Shown one piece after another: positions 1 to 12,544 of a DNA stretch of 64,000 bases. The position numbers were made by a program, and so were the translations under genes. The notes below the pieces were generated by a model. That model searched no databases. It was given only the letters and a program-made list of their open reading frames with translations, and was not told the DNA's origin. Numbering within the stretch: position 1 is the first letter of the stretch; the number at the start of each line of letters is the position of its first letter. Origin of the DNA: Neodiprion pinetum (Eukaryota; Arthropoda; Insecta; Hymenoptera; Diprionidae); NCBI RefSeq assembly GCF_021155775.2, contig NC_060236.1, forward strand, positions 7,175,087-7,239,086, written 5' to 3'.

Positions 1-977
1 GGTGTTGGCATTTTATTATTTAAATTCCAAGTGGCATTTCGCATTTCCAGACTGAACATCGCTACAAGCAGCGTCCCAGTTAGTCTCTAATCTATATAAT
101 CACGTGAGAATAACGCGCGCATCTCGCGAGGTTCACGAGGGTCGAATCATGGTCACGTCTGCGTGATATAATTGCAACTTTATTACAAATTCACGCTTAA
201 CTCAACGGTATCGATCAACTGAACGATTTCGCAACGCGCTTATGCATAATCGATGTAACCTAATCTCAATCGACGATTTCGTGTGGTGTGCGAAATTATT
301 TTAATGTAAAAATTATCGTCCAATTTGTCCGGGTAAAATGAGAAGTGAATTTTTATTTCCTACAACTTTATATATGTTGATTTACAAATCGGTGCAATTA
401 ATTTTTTTTCTCTTATTTTCGCTAGTTAAATGCAACCTAAATACGTTTGATCGGAAAATAAGGGTTTTTTAACAAACCTAATTGTAAGATTTGAAACGTT
501 TCACTTAAATTTTATTCAATATCTTAATCCATGTTATTATGTATTGCTTGAATATAACATCCTTAATTATAATACAGGTATAATTATGTCTTTGAGTTTA
601 GTATCGCCTAGGATTTGGCGGTAATCGGAAGGTTTAAAAATCCAGTACGTGTAGATCATTGATACACGTATTACATCAAACAGTATTATTACATTGTGCA
701 TTCACTATACAGCGTTTCTATTTCAATCGCGAAATTTCTCGCTACAGCAGCAAAGTATGTTGAATTACGCGAGAAGATAACGATAAAACGAAGTAAGTTA
801 TGGCGAACGCATAGCGCGATTCAAGGCGCGTAATTAGAGCAGCATCTCGGTAATTGGGAAGTAATTATTTATCGAGATGTGCCTCGAATACCAGTTTTCA
901 CTCATACCTACGCGTACCCCGATACGTGTGTAATGAAATCTTCTTCCTTTTTTTTCTCTTCTTCTCTTTCTCTTAAA
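1..977. other. Unassigned AT-rich sequence
   Basis: No gene, tRNA or recognisable repeat seen. Open frames are short. The sequence is AT-rich with scattered CpG, and a T-rich stretch lies just before element B. Confidence 0.5.
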
Positions 978-1234
978 CAGAGTGAATTCCTAACGACTCC
1001 ATTTGGCCCGTCTGCTGAAATTCAATGCGCGTGCGCTTCGATCCGAGAGCCTCTAACCTGATAAAAATTTTTACAGTCTCTGCTAGTTGTACTCAATTCA
1101 CAACAGTCAAATATTTTTTTTTGTGGCTTAAGTCGGTTGGTCACCCTGGCAAACAATTGGTCTCGGATCGTGGGGCGTGTGCATTAAAATTTAGCAGACG
1201 ACGGTCCGTATGCAGTCGTTAGGAATCCACTCCG
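978..1234 (+). mobile_element. Family B foldback MITE, copy 1
   Basis: The left end reads CAGAGTGAATTCCTAACGACT and the right end reads as its diverged inverse, with GCAGTCGTTAGGAATCCACT near 1213-1232. The inverted arms continue inwards through a CCGTCGTCTGCT-like stretch to a CACCCTGG block near 1142. A second copy lies at 35367-35636. No coding capacity is evident; the short frames crossing it are incidental. Ends of the form CAGAG/CGGAG resemble hAT termini, but I could not find a matching 8-bp target duplication, so the superfamily is uncertain. Confidence 0.7.
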
Positions 1235-3494
1235 TATATTCTTCGACGCGAATTGTTTTTGTTCTCGTTTCGTTTAATTTCATTATTTCGTTTTTGCTGG
1301 TTTATTTTTATTTTTTCTCCTCAAATTCTTTCCTTCGTTCCTGCTTCAACAACCCACCGCGAAACATTGACCCCGCCGAAAAATTCTACCACACGTCCTC
1401 TCTGGAGACATGTATGTACGTACACACACACGCGCACACACCTTATATTTCGGATCTTATTCAACTCAGCTGTTAACGCTGTGAGCAAATACCTGACCGG
1501 CATACTAATCGAAAAACATTTACCCAAGGTTTTATTCACTCGGATAGGAAGGAGATGCTTTATATACCTGATGCTATAAGTGAATTATTCCATCGCGGTC
1601 CGTCCGTAATCTATGCGAAGATTGACGCGATCGAAGGGTCGAATCGATCGAGATGAAATTCGCGAACGTTGACGTAATTATTAAATCGGTAACACGGTTT
1701 TTATTTCGCAGAAGCTGATCGAGTCTGGGTTTTTTTTTTTTCCTTCGACTATTTTTTTATTTTTATTTTTATCTTAATTTTGATTTTTTTTTTTTATTCT
1801 CATCGAGTTCAATGTCCCGATTCGTACAAATCGTTCAAGTTCACTGTCAATGATCTCATGCAAATATATCGAATACATAATAACGGTGAGACATTTTTTT
1901 TTTTTTTCTCTCTTTTGAAAATATGCCAAATGGATACCAAAAAAAAGTTACCAATGCAAAGCTGATGGAATCCTTCCGTTTTGCGAAAGATAAAACGAAT
2001 TGAAACAAACAACGTCAAATGATGAAAATTTTCTTATTTAACGATAAGCCGAAGAATAAAAAAAAATTGACATTAGCTAGCTTTTTTACTTTTCTTTGAC
2101 GATTTTTAGAGTAATTATGTGACGATCGATTTTCTAAGTCAAAACAAATTTATGTGGCTCTGAGGGCACGCTTGAAATTCTACTAGATTCGAGATGCGGG
2201 ATGTTTGCACAGAGAACACGTGCTGAAAACAACCTGTTGTCTGTCTTTTTTTTCGAATAATCAAACAATCCACGCTAAGCGACGGCCGATGAAAAAGTAT
2301 ATGATTTTTAAATAAAACGGAGTCGAAATTGCAGAAACTGCGAATGTAATAAATTGAATTTTCTTTCATCCGTCGTAATTATAAATACTTTGCGAACTCG
2401 AAGATCAAGGCCAGTCTGAATTCCGCGGTTCGAATACGAGTTTGCAAGCTTATCTCGCAGCCTGACAGCATCTTTTTCTTTTCTCTTCTCTTCGCTTCTC
2501 TTGACCGGCAGTTATAAATATGAGAGATCGTCGGGAGAATTCGCTTTGGATCTCTCGGAATTATTAGCCATTTGACTTCTCGTCCGCTCAGCAAAGAGTT
2601 TCAGCTATTCCGTGACTTTCTTGTTGACGAAGTTACGATTTTAAGGTTCACGGTTAAAAGAAAGCTTGTCTACAGAGTCACGTAAAAGCGCCGAATAACG
2701 GGCAATTCTAATAACGAGTACGAACCACGTTTGTCGAAACAACCTTTGTCAAATTATTCAAGGCAATATTAGGGAAAAACCTGGAACGACAATCAATTAT
2801 ACTAATTTTATACGTAATATGATGTAATCGTTGATTGTTTAGCCAGAAGGCGTTGATCCTCTTGTTATATTATACACGTACGTTGTAGATTTCCGCTGAA
2901 AATTATTTGACTCCCTTAATTGGTTCTCTCTGTACGTCAACGGAGATAAGAGCGATTTGCACTCGGTCCGAAAGTGCAAATTATACGGCTGCGCGACTGT
3001 CTGCAACGTAAATTTGCAACAAAGTTATAACGTCTGCGAATAATGTGCGATTACGTTGAGATACGACAGACGTATATGTGTTATGTAAAGGGGTCACTGA
3101 ACTCCGTGAACCGTTGAAATAATTAGTGAAAGATTTTTCAGCTGCGCGAACGATCTGAAAACGGAAAATTGAATTTTGTGACAAAAATCAATCAACTCGA
3201 ACGTGACTGAAACGTAATACCTTCTTAGAAGCCGTGAAAACATTTGATGATAACTGATTCGATGATAACTAAACTGCGTTACGTGCACGTTTCTCAATTT
3301 CCAAAAGCATCTGCAAACATGATTTCTGAAATGGTAAATTTTTCCTCTATGCTATCGCAGGTTTCTTCGTTAATAACGAAAACGTTTTATCGCGATATTC
3401 GTGTGGATTATAATTGATAATCTAATGTTTCATCGACAATTAACGCATGAGCGGTACTAAGTAGAGAAAAATTTACGATTAATTGGACGCTAAT
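1235..3494. other. Unassigned AT-rich sequence
   Basis: No supported gene. Contains a short CA-rich stretch near 1420-1442 and several poly-T runs at about 1730-1800 and 1890-1910. Frames on both strands overlap and look incidental. Confidence 0.5.
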
Positions 3495-3950
3495 TCATTG
3501 ACGAATTATTAACAAATCGCCGGTGATGAATTTTTACAAGAGCTCTGGGCGCGAAAAAACTGTAGTAAACTTACACGTTGGTATCGAGGATTGAGCTAAC
3601 GCTATTATACGTGGATTTTAACGATCCACTGAAAATCAAGACGACTCTCGATCCACCAGAAATATACAAACGTGCGACGTGTAATTTCGGCGCTGAAGCG
3701 AAGAAAGCGCAAGAACGCGCTTGCACGAAGCTCGATTATATCGGCGAGGATTCGAGCCGCGATCCTCCGGATCCCGCAAAGCAAGGCGAGCAGCGGAACG
3801 CGACAAAGTCACTTCCCATTTAGCGCCGGGATTTCACGTCGGAGATAACGAGACTCGGTTCGTACGCCGAGGAGTCCACTTTGCAAAATCGTTCTCAACG
3901 TCGGCGCTGCTTGCTTCTAGGTAGCCGATTTATTGCGGTCTCGTTACTCG

Positions 3951-3982
3951 CCTCCCTCCCTCCCTCCCTCCCTCCCTCCCTC
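3951..3982. repeat. CCCT microsatellite
   Basis: Tandem CCCT units inside duplication copy 1. It has one more unit than the matching tract in copy 2, which accounts for the full 4-bp length difference between the copies. Confidence 0.95.
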
Positions 3983-4170
3983 GCGCCGATTCTTTTCTTC
4001 CGCCCTGCAACGAGACTCGGAGAAAGTTAGGCTCGATTTCGATTGTTTTTCACACTTCCCTGACACGGAAGTGATTCGTTCGTTCGTTCGTTCGTTCCTT
4101 CGTTTTCTTCGTCCTTTTCTTTTCCTTCCTTTTTCTACTCGGTTGTCCCCCGCCTTGCGTCATTGCGACA

Positions 4171-4197
4171 GGTGGCTGATACCTTCGGTCAGCCACC
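4171..4197. other. 9-bp stem hairpin in copy 1
   Basis: GGTGGCTGA pairs perfectly with TCAGCCACC around a 9-nt loop. It is kept unchanged in copy 2 at 9576-9602. It may act in RNA or DNA, or be chance; function unknown. Confidence 0.6.
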
Positions 4198-4225
4198 CCC
4201 TCCAAATAGAGGACGAAACACGCTG

Positions 4226-4233
4226 ATTTGCAT
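4226..4233 (+). promoter_or_regulatory. Octamer motif ATTTGCAT (POU-type)
   Basis: Exact match to the canonical octamer recognised by POU-domain factors, repeated in copy 2 at 9631-9638. An 8-bp match occurs by chance, so function is speculative. Confidence 0.25.
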
Positions 4234-4672
4234 TGCGTCCTTTTTGCGATCGGTGAAAGTCATTATCCTTTGACAGTTCGAAAGATACAGGCTCTCACGT
4301 CTTCGGAATGCCCGTGGTTCGCCATTTGTATCGTTGTCTGCTTTTTTTTTTTTTCTTTCGAAACCGCAATTATACCGGAAGTTTTGAAATCCTGATCGGT
4401 CACTTTGCAATTTGTTTGCGATATTTTTATTCCTTTGTTCATCTTGGTCTTTTCACGATCCTTTCGTACAATGTCGGTATGATATCGTACGTGGAAACGA
4501 TTTATTAACCCGAAAAATAACCGTCAAAAATCCATGAAAACCATCGTACCATAAAAACTTTGGTAACTGAATTTGAATATATTTTTGATAACAATTCCTT
4601 CTCGATTTCAATAAAAATCCAATACAACGCTCGGCGCAATCGGTTTCAATGATTCGCCGCAATCGCTCCGTC

Positions 4673-4721
4673 TATCGATCCATCGATCGATCAATCAATC
4701 AATCGATCGATCGCTCAATCA
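4673..4721. repeat. ATCG/ATCA tetranucleotide tract
   Basis: Alternating ATCG and ATCA units over about 50 bp. Confidence 0.85.
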
Positions 4722-5406
4722 GTCCCGGCGAAGATCCCACTCTGCAGTCACCGCGCAGGTGATTTTCTGTTTTATTCAGCTGTTTTCACCACTTCGGTAT
4801 TGCCTGGAGGTGTGATCGGCAACTCAATCGGCCCAACCTATCGGGGCCCCCCTGGGCACCCCCGGGGCATCATAGATACTCGGTGCGCATTCCGTTTCAT
4901 GCCTCTACGTACTCGAATGAGGACGCAACGTAACGCGTGGCCGCCATAGAACTCGAGGCTTCTTAATCGTTGGCTATTTCGGCATTTCAGGTACGCAGTC
5001 GTCGGCACGAAACGCCGGCCGTGAGTCGTAAAATCTCTCCTCTATTTTCATCGAGTGAGAAATCATTTCGAAAGAAAAGAGACACGCCGAGTTTTATTCT
5101 CGGTTTTCCTTGCCAATTGAACATTATAAAAATACGTGAAGAATTTCCCATTAATTACCACGTGACGAATATTTATACATAGGTAGAAACGCGTGCATAC
5201 GTGCTGAAAGCTTCGTAGGAGAATCGTTGAGTCAAATTATGTTTACATGTATATTTTGATTCGATTTTTGTTCCTTTGTTTTCATCCTCAATCTTTTGCA
5301 AAATATGACACGGCACAATTTTTTATTCACTTTCTTTACGGCAAGATTTCGCGATATTTTCTCAACTGTCTGTTCTATCGTACGATTAGAGAAATTCGAT
5401 TGGAAG

Positions 5407-5452
5407 TTTTTTTTCTTTCTTTCTCTCTTTCTTTCTTTCTTTCTTTCTTTCT
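5407..5452. repeat. CTTT microsatellite
   Basis: Pyrimidine tract dominated by CTTT units with one CTCTCTTT interruption. Confidence 0.9.
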
Positions 5453-6416
5453 GTTTTTCATTTTCTAACCGAGATTGCGGAGAGATTCGTATTACGGACC
5501 GATAGGATTGGTTTCGCAAATTGAAATTCTTTTACTTCCGACACAGCTGCTTATTTACTCGGTTACTTGAACATATTTAGATCGATAGTTATACCGATTG
5601 ATTACTCGCGTCATTACTTAGAACGAGAATCACACAGAAATGTATAAGAAAACTGAGAGGGTATTAACTTGTCGAAATCGCAAACCACTTTGGAAAGCAT
5701 TCGGTTTAAAGCTGCTTGAAATCGCTTAAAATCGGTTGAATAAGCTTGAAATGATTGCAATCCCTTGTCGAATTTCATACAATTGGTTAATTTTCATCGT
5801 ATTCGCTTTTGAGAGAGAGAGAGAAAAAAAAAGTTACAAAAGGAACGGCAAGGGATTCTGAAAAAATATTTCTACCGTCTGCTTGTCTTTTAATCAATAT
5901 TCCCCATTTATCGAATTTCCGAATTAACTGAGCGATGACTCGCGATTAATTTCCTCCACTTTGAAGATTCGAAATTTCTTGGTATCGGGTTATACAAGAA
6001 TGATTCTTCTCCGTACCAAGACCGTTTCTTTGTACGTTGCAAACGCGTTTCTACAGAGAAATACGAATGTGAGAAATATGAATGCATGCGTTAACGCGAA
6101 ATGGCCAGGATATTGAAATCCACGCGAATGCATCCGGCGTAATGACATGCTATTAAGTACTTGAAAGGTCAGGAGCTCGCGAACGAACGACGTTTAATTT
6201 AATCCGGTACCAAGTGCCTTGCAGCTCGTGTGGAATAGCAGGTAATTTGTTTAAGCCACGGTATGATACCCTGCAGGGGTCTCAGTGGCATAGTTGCAGT
6301 TTTCACTCACTCCTCGAAGGCATGCATGCACATGAGAGCGGTAAGCCGGCGAATCGAATTCATCGCTTCGCTAAACTTTTCTGAAACTTTCACATACGTA
6401 TATATTCATTAAGCTG

Positions 6417-6847
6417 CACTGAGAAAAATTTCATTCGTTACAGTAACTAGAAAAATTGAGTAAAACAGGTATCGTTAAAAACAAACTGTTTGAATATTGT
6501 TGGGATTACGAAAACACGAGGTACGCCTAACCATTTTGCGCTGTCGTCGATCCTTTTTTGGTAATTGCAAAGCAAAATCAGTTTGCGAGGTTTACTCTAC
6601 TTTTTTAGTTAAACGAGGCTTTAACGTCAATTTATCGTTGCACGAGCGTTAAATTTTCGCAACAGTTGCGAGAAAATCTAGCAACAGTGATCGTAATGAG
6701 AAAGAATAGCAACGGATACCAGACTTTCCGGTAACGGCTAGAAAACTAATTTTCATTTTCTACCTAGAATTATATTTTTCGATTGTGGTAAAAAATGAAA
6801 ATAGTTAAGGAATGAGCGGTAACCGAAAATAAAAATTTCTCGTAGTG
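6417..6847 (+). mobile_element. Family A MITE, full-length copy
   Basis: Starts CACTGAGAAAAATTTCATT and ends with the inverse GAGA-type terminus (TTTCTCGTAGTG), 431 bp. The interior has no coding capacity and matches eight other copies in the window. The TA target duplication is not intact here (TG on both sides), although other copies have it. Non-autonomous; mobilisation would need a transposase encoded elsewhere. Confidence 0.85.
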
Positions 6848-6954
6848 TGTTGAGGAAAAAAATAATTTACCATTTTCCACCGTGGCACTCCCTAAAAATG
6901 TTTGTTTAGGTTAGGAGAAGTTACTCACTCTTAGAATCTGTTATACAACTTTCC

Positions 6955-7345
6955 GTGAATCTCTTGAAATCTTGGTAATATTCTGAAACCTTTTATAATC
7001 CTTCAAATATGTTCAAATCTTTTGAAATTATTTAAAATCTATATAAATCTTTAAAATGTTTTGCAATATATAAGATCGTCTGAAATCTCCTGAAATCATT
7101 GAAAAAAATTTGAAATCATTAGCAATCTTTTGACATCTTATGTCATACTTGGAATCTTTTGAAATACTTGAAATCTGTACTATTTTTAAATCCTTTGAAA
7201 CCGTGTAAAATTTTTTGTAATCTCTTTCAAATCGTCTGAATTCGTTTAAAATCCTTTGAAATTATTTGTAATCTTTCGACATCTATCGAATCCCTGAAAT
7301 TTCCGAGATCTTTTGAAAAGTTTGTAATCTTGAAATTGGGTGTAC
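6955..7345. repeat. Degenerate TTTGAAATC short-period repeat
   Basis: The motif TTTGAAATC and close variants recurs about every 10-20 bp, often followed by TTT or CTT. It is too diverged to give a fixed unit length. Similar but weaker patches lie near 5700-5790. Confidence 0.65.
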
Positions 7346-8903
7346 ATCAAATCGATGAATGATCAACGTTTCGGTCTTTCTTCAACGTGCAGAGATGGTT
7401 AAAAAATCATAGAAGTTCGAATGAAACCGTTACAAAAAAAAGTCACGTTATAACACGATTTTTTGGATTTACCAAAAACGTATCTTGTCGTCCAATTTCC
7501 GCTGACCATATTGAATGAGAATTCATAATTTCAAATAATCATATAAAGATTCCGTATAATTTAATTAACACGCCTTATTCAGAAATAATTTGAAGAAAAG
7601 GTCGGTTGCAGTTTCAATTCGAATCGGGGAAATTTAAAGACCTGAGAAAATCGGTTTTTCTGCAGGCAATTATTCGTAGCAGGCTGGTAAGTAAGTGATT
7701 GAATTAATTATCCTAACTACACACTCGAGGTATGCAGAATGTAAATACCGGTATAATTTCGCTATTGCGGTATAAGTGAAAAAGAAATGAGGGAAAAAGG
7801 CGAGGCAATAATCCAAGGCAAGTGCGGAGATTTCACGTGACGTAATGGCGCGCTCTGAAATTCCGCAAGTCGAGGGAAGAACTGGACCATTAATCCCGAA
7901 TGACTTAAACTCGTCTGTAATTAATACACTCGCAAAGTCAGAGCCGACGTATTATTTGCGTGCAGATACGTACAGAGAAAAAGTAATTGCAATTTCGCAA
8001 GATAAAATCGCGCTTCACCTGCTCTTAAAGATCGTACACGGTGAATTATCTCCGCATTCCGATGTGTCATTACTTTCATTATCCGGCCTACAATGCGACC
8101 GATGATTCGATAATCCGTAGATGCATTATGCACGTATCGTGCGATTTCGATCGGACAAGTATTTGTAATTGGCGCTTCAGTGAAAGAAAATTCTTCGGGT
8201 TCTTGAACATTACACTAATTTGGAAATCGAGCTTCCGATCCGGCCTGACAATTTTTACGCAAGTCGATCAGTTTCGTCGAGCCTGTTATCGAGCACTGTT
8301 GAAATTGAGATTGAAAATTGTTCGTCTCCCGGAGTTATTTTCGTACATTGAACGCAGATAACTGATAAGAGACGATTGCAATTGGTTCGCAACTGGTTAT
8401 TACCGGCTGCATCGCAAATTTACAACAATGTTTCTTTATCGAAAGATATAAGAGAGTGCGTTGCGACATAACATATCATTCACGTTACGCGTATCTGCGG
8501 GCCAATGTTTGGAAGGTCACTACTCTGCGTGAAACGATTATTACGTCCGATGACCGAAGGATGCGTTAATTACGCGAATAATGGATCTTGCGAGTGAAAA
8601 ATACACAGACGACGGGGATTACTCGGCTTAATGAGCGATAAAGTGACGGTTCAAAAACCGAAAATCGAGTCAATCAATTTGAATAAAATAATATCTCGTC
8701 GATGAGGCGAAAAGTAAACAAAACAAAAAAAATACATATATATATATATATATATATATTAAATACCACAAATGTCCATTAATAAAAAGACCTACTCAAA
8801 CGTAATTTTTGAGGGGTTTTATTACAGTACTGTTGCGTAAGTTTTTTCACACCAAATACGTGCTGTTTGACAAATTTCAGTTAATCATACGCCGTTCGGT
8901 AAA
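7346..8903. other. Spacer between duplicated units, part 2
   Basis: Unassigned sequence ending with an AT dinucleotide run at 8736-8759. Overlapping frames at about 7845-8360 lie on both strands and show no known domain. Confidence 0.5.
8736..8759. repeat. AT microsatellite
   Basis: Uninterrupted TA dinucleotides. Confidence 0.9.
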
Positions 8904-9656
8904 TCATTGATGAATTATTAACAAATCGCCGGTGATGAATTTTTACAAGAGCTCTGGGCGCGAAAAAACTGTAGTAAACTTACACGTTGGTATCGAGGAT
9001 TGAGCTAACGCTATTATACGTGGATTTTAACGATCCACTGAAAATCAAGACGACTCTCGATCCACCAGAAATATACAAACGTGCGACGTGTAATTTCGGC
9101 GCTGAAACGAAGAAAGCTCAACAACGCGCTTGCACGGAGCTCGATTATATCGGCGAGGATTCGAGCCGCGATCCTCCGGATTCCGCAAAGCAAGGCGAGC
9201 AGCGGAACGCGACAAAGTCACTTCCCATTTAGCGCCGGGATTTCACGTCGGAGATAACGAGACTCGGTTCGTACGCCGAGGAGTCCACTTTGCAAAATCG
9301 TTCTCAACGTCGGCGCTGCTTGCTTCTAGGTAGCCGATTTATTGCGGTCTCGTTACTCGCCTCCCTCCCTCCCTCCCTCCCTCCCTCGCGCCGATTCTTT
9401 TCTTCCGCCCTGCAACGAGACTCGGAGAAAGTTAGGCTCGATTTCGATTGTTTTTCACACTCCCCTGACACGGAAGTGATTCGTTCGTTCGTTCGTTCGT
9501 TCCTTCGTTTTCTTCGTCCTTTTCTTTTCCTTCCTTTTTCTACTCGGTTGTCCCCCGCCTTGCGTCATTGCGACAGGTGGCTGATACCTTCGGTCAGCCA
9601 CCCCCTCCAAATAGAGGACGAAACACGCTGATTTGCATTGCGTCCTTTTTGCGATC
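8904..9656 (+). repeat. Direct ~755-bp duplication, copy 2
   Basis: Matches 3495-4251 from its TCATTGA start to its GCGATC end, with about seven substitutions and one fewer CCCT unit (tract at 9360-9387). The hairpin (9576-9602), octamer (9631-9638) and TTCG tract (9480-9501) are all kept. Sequence on either side is unrelated between copies. About 99% identity implies a recent event or gene conversion. Confidence 0.9.
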
Positions 9657-10373
9657 AGCTCACTTTGACCGTGTGAAAAATGCAAGCTCCTTGTACGTTG
9701 TCCAAATTGCTTGTAATTCGTTTCCAATTTTACCGTAGTTTCCTACTCGCCGTCTTTTCGGAATTCAGGTTAGTGTGGCAATCGCTGTCACTTTGCAATC
9801 TTCTCACCACTTATATTCCCGTACCGTGTATGCAGAGATTTATTCGCGATAAAATCTCCCTGCTTCGGGCGCGTCGATGCCGAAGTTGGCAACGGATATT
9901 GCAGAAATCGTTGATATTCATTCTCCTCATTTTTTGATACTAGCGTAATACGTCGTTACGCGCGTCGATTCGTATCAAGTATTCTTCGAAATTTCTAATA
10001 AATGTATCAACAACGAACAAATAACTCTGAATCTCAATTAAGTCACCTGCGAAATTGCGGTAGATTCGCGTACGTCACGCTTTAATTATCCTGCAAAATT
10101 TTCGACGATCAGAAAAAATCCGGTTCACACGTACGTTGTTTCTTACATGAAATCGGTTCGAAATCGATCAAACACGGCGCAAAGCCCGTTATAATCAGAC
10201 ACGTAACAGCCGATGAAAGTTGGCCCAAAAATTGAGATTAACGGTTGTCGAAAATACGATATCTTATCTGCGAACGGAGCGTACAGAGAAATAAAAAGAG
10301 AGCTGTCACGTATTTCGACGTGTTATATTCAAATCGAGATCGTTACGTGTGCGACGAACAACACACACAAACG

Positions 10374-10423
<50 letters not shown>

Positions 10424-12544
10424 TACATTATACATCCGATTTCCGTGTTAGCAACGTACGATTTTTTATTTTGTTTGTTTTCGTATTTTTATTTTTTATT
10501 TTTTTATTTTTTTTTTTTTTCACCTCGTTTACACGCTACTTTCTGTATCGCGGTTACAGTGCAGGTTCTCCAAGTTTCATATTGTAAAACGCTTCGATTG
10601 TTCTCAGTCTGCGATCCATGTCTTCCCGCGACTGTAAGACTTCAAGCCGATTCGACCGCATCGCCAGTTTCTGTATAATAGAACATGAATTCATGTATTA
10701 TGATATACATGCCGGCTGTACTTTATATATCCATATTATTTATTTTTTTTCTTCCATTTCGCATGATTCAGAAATGCGGAACGGACTGATCGCCTCTCAG
10801 ATAAATGTCGGACGACTTACTACGGTACGTCAATAGCAAACAATGCAAACTTTAAATAACGTTGAACTGACTCTTTGTATTTTTCTTTCTTTTTTTTTTT
10901 TTTTTCTTAGGTCTTCTTTTCGTTTATTTTTTCGATTCGAATGAAACGTTTCGAAACCGGATCAAGAGTTTAAAAAACGAGTGTGATTGGTGGTCCTTAT
11001 TTTGGGTTTTTTCGAAATTTGAGCGAGACGCCCCTCAAATTGATTCCAAATGAATAAATAAAAATCTCCTTCAACGCACGGATTTATATCTCGACTCTAA
11101 ACTCTCTGGCAAGATCTGTAAAGTTTGTAATGTAAAATATACGCATTCTTACTCAACCTTCAGTAAAGGTTTATTTGATGATGGAGCTAACTGTTTCTAA
11201 AAAAATTTATGCTACTATTTGATAAAAATATCAGCATCGTGAATGGAGAATTTTATGCCAATTGTCCATTCATGTCATAATTACAAGAACGTTTAATTCC
11301 AATCGAGACAAAGTCGTAAACGTGATAAACGATAACGTAATCGATGGAATCAAAAAAAACATAATCAGCATTAGACAATTCTTTATATATATAATATATT
11401 AATGAAAAAACATAATGATCCGAGACTGGATCATACCGAAAGAAATAGCATTACGAGAGAGAGAGAGAGAAATCTATAGCGTGACCTGAGCACTGCTTAG
11501 AAATCGGTAGGAAAAGTTGTAATTTTTTAGCAATGACGTATTTTAACAATCTACCCAACAAACTCAACATATTAGACATGTGTAGGATAGCGTCTAAAAT
11601 GATATCTAAAAAATCGATAATAGAAAATTTAACGGTAAGATGTCACGTAGTATTAGTATTACCGTTATTGAATCTGGTTAATATATTTTTTTGATCATTC
11701 CAATTAACCAAATGTGCGTGTCCAGCGTTTTACTACACCTTAACAATAGATTAAAAAAACAAAAAAAAACCTAAGAATAATAACTATTAAAAAGAAATGT
11801 AAATGGACCGATATATTTTTATATTATATATTTTTATACATTATTCTTATTTTAACAGAAGTTCAAGTATAAATTAACCCTATAACATACAAGTCGTTGA
11901 CCTCATATAGGATGTGCTAATAAATATTGTTCTTGTTGTCGTTCGTGTACAGTTGGTAAAAAATGCTCTATCAGACGATGCTGATATTTTTACTAAATCT
12001 GAGAATCCATCCAATCGTCGGTTAGTAATTATTTTAAGTAATACGTGTACTCACCCAGTCCAACGGTGTTCATTTGTTTTCGTTTCAATTTTGCCTGCTC
12101 CGTATTAGCTCTTTTCTCATTTTTTGATTATTTATTAATTTTTTTTTTTTTTGTTAATCCTCCCCCACCATGATTGCAATCGTTTATCATAAGCGCGCCC
12201 GTTTAACCCGCAGCGAAGGAGGAAATGCAAACATCCATAAATAATTACTGCACTTGGCCAACAAGTCGACAGCCAGCGCGATTAGTCATCAAAGTTACAG
12301 TCGTAATGAACTCGGTGTAATAACATGGACAGGAAAACCCGTCCACTCTATGAAAGTGATAATTGAAAATCGCACCACAAGTGGTATAATATTGTACACG
12401 ACTGTTACCGATTCATGATTAAACTTCTGTAAAACTTGAAGCTTTTATCGTCATTGCGTATGTTGATTGCAATTTTTTCGCTATTACATTGCAGCGTTTT
12501 TTTCTTTTTTTTTTATACAAATATATCCGCTGAATATGAGATTT
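9657..12544. other. Unassigned AT-rich sequence
   Basis: No supported gene. Holds the CA/TA microsatellite at 10359-10420, long T runs near 10500-10520 and 10885-10910, and a GA run at about 11454-11470. The block at 12175-12310 is more complex in sequence, but I could not assign it. Confidence 0.5.
10359..10420. repeat. Compound CA/TA microsatellite
   Basis: A CA-rich stretch passes directly into a run of about 17 TA units. Confidence 0.95.

Larger units (their letters stand above)
3495..4251 (+). repeat. Direct ~755-bp duplication, copy 1
   Basis: Nearly identical to 8904-9656, same orientation. By reading, about seven substitutions plus one CCCT unit separate the copies. The unit carries a CCCT tract (3951-3982), a TTCG tract (4075-4096), a perfect 9-bp stem hairpin (4171-4197) and an ATTTGCAT octamer (4226-4233). 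An 81-codon frame starts at 3578, but most substitutions fall in it and four of five change the residue, which argues against coding. There are no TG..CA ends, primer-binding site or polypurine tract, so I do not read the pair as LTRs. A regulatory or untranslated module is possible. Confidence 0.9.
4252..6416. other. Spacer between duplicated units, part 1
   Basis: Contains an ATCG/ATCA tandem tract at about 4673-4721, a GC-rich patch at 4800-4870 and a CTTT microsatellite at 5407-5452. No recognisable gene. A frame with no ATG requirement is open through the GC-rich patch up to a stop at 4947, with Gly/Pro-rich content, but it resembles nothing I know. Confidence 0.5.

Noticed and set aside
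3495..9656. LTR retrotransposon with 757-bp LTRs and a 4.65-kb interior
   Set aside because: Size fits, but the repeats lack TG..CA ends, no primer-binding site or polypurine tract borders them, no 4-6-bp target duplication is seen, and the interior shows no gag/pol frames.
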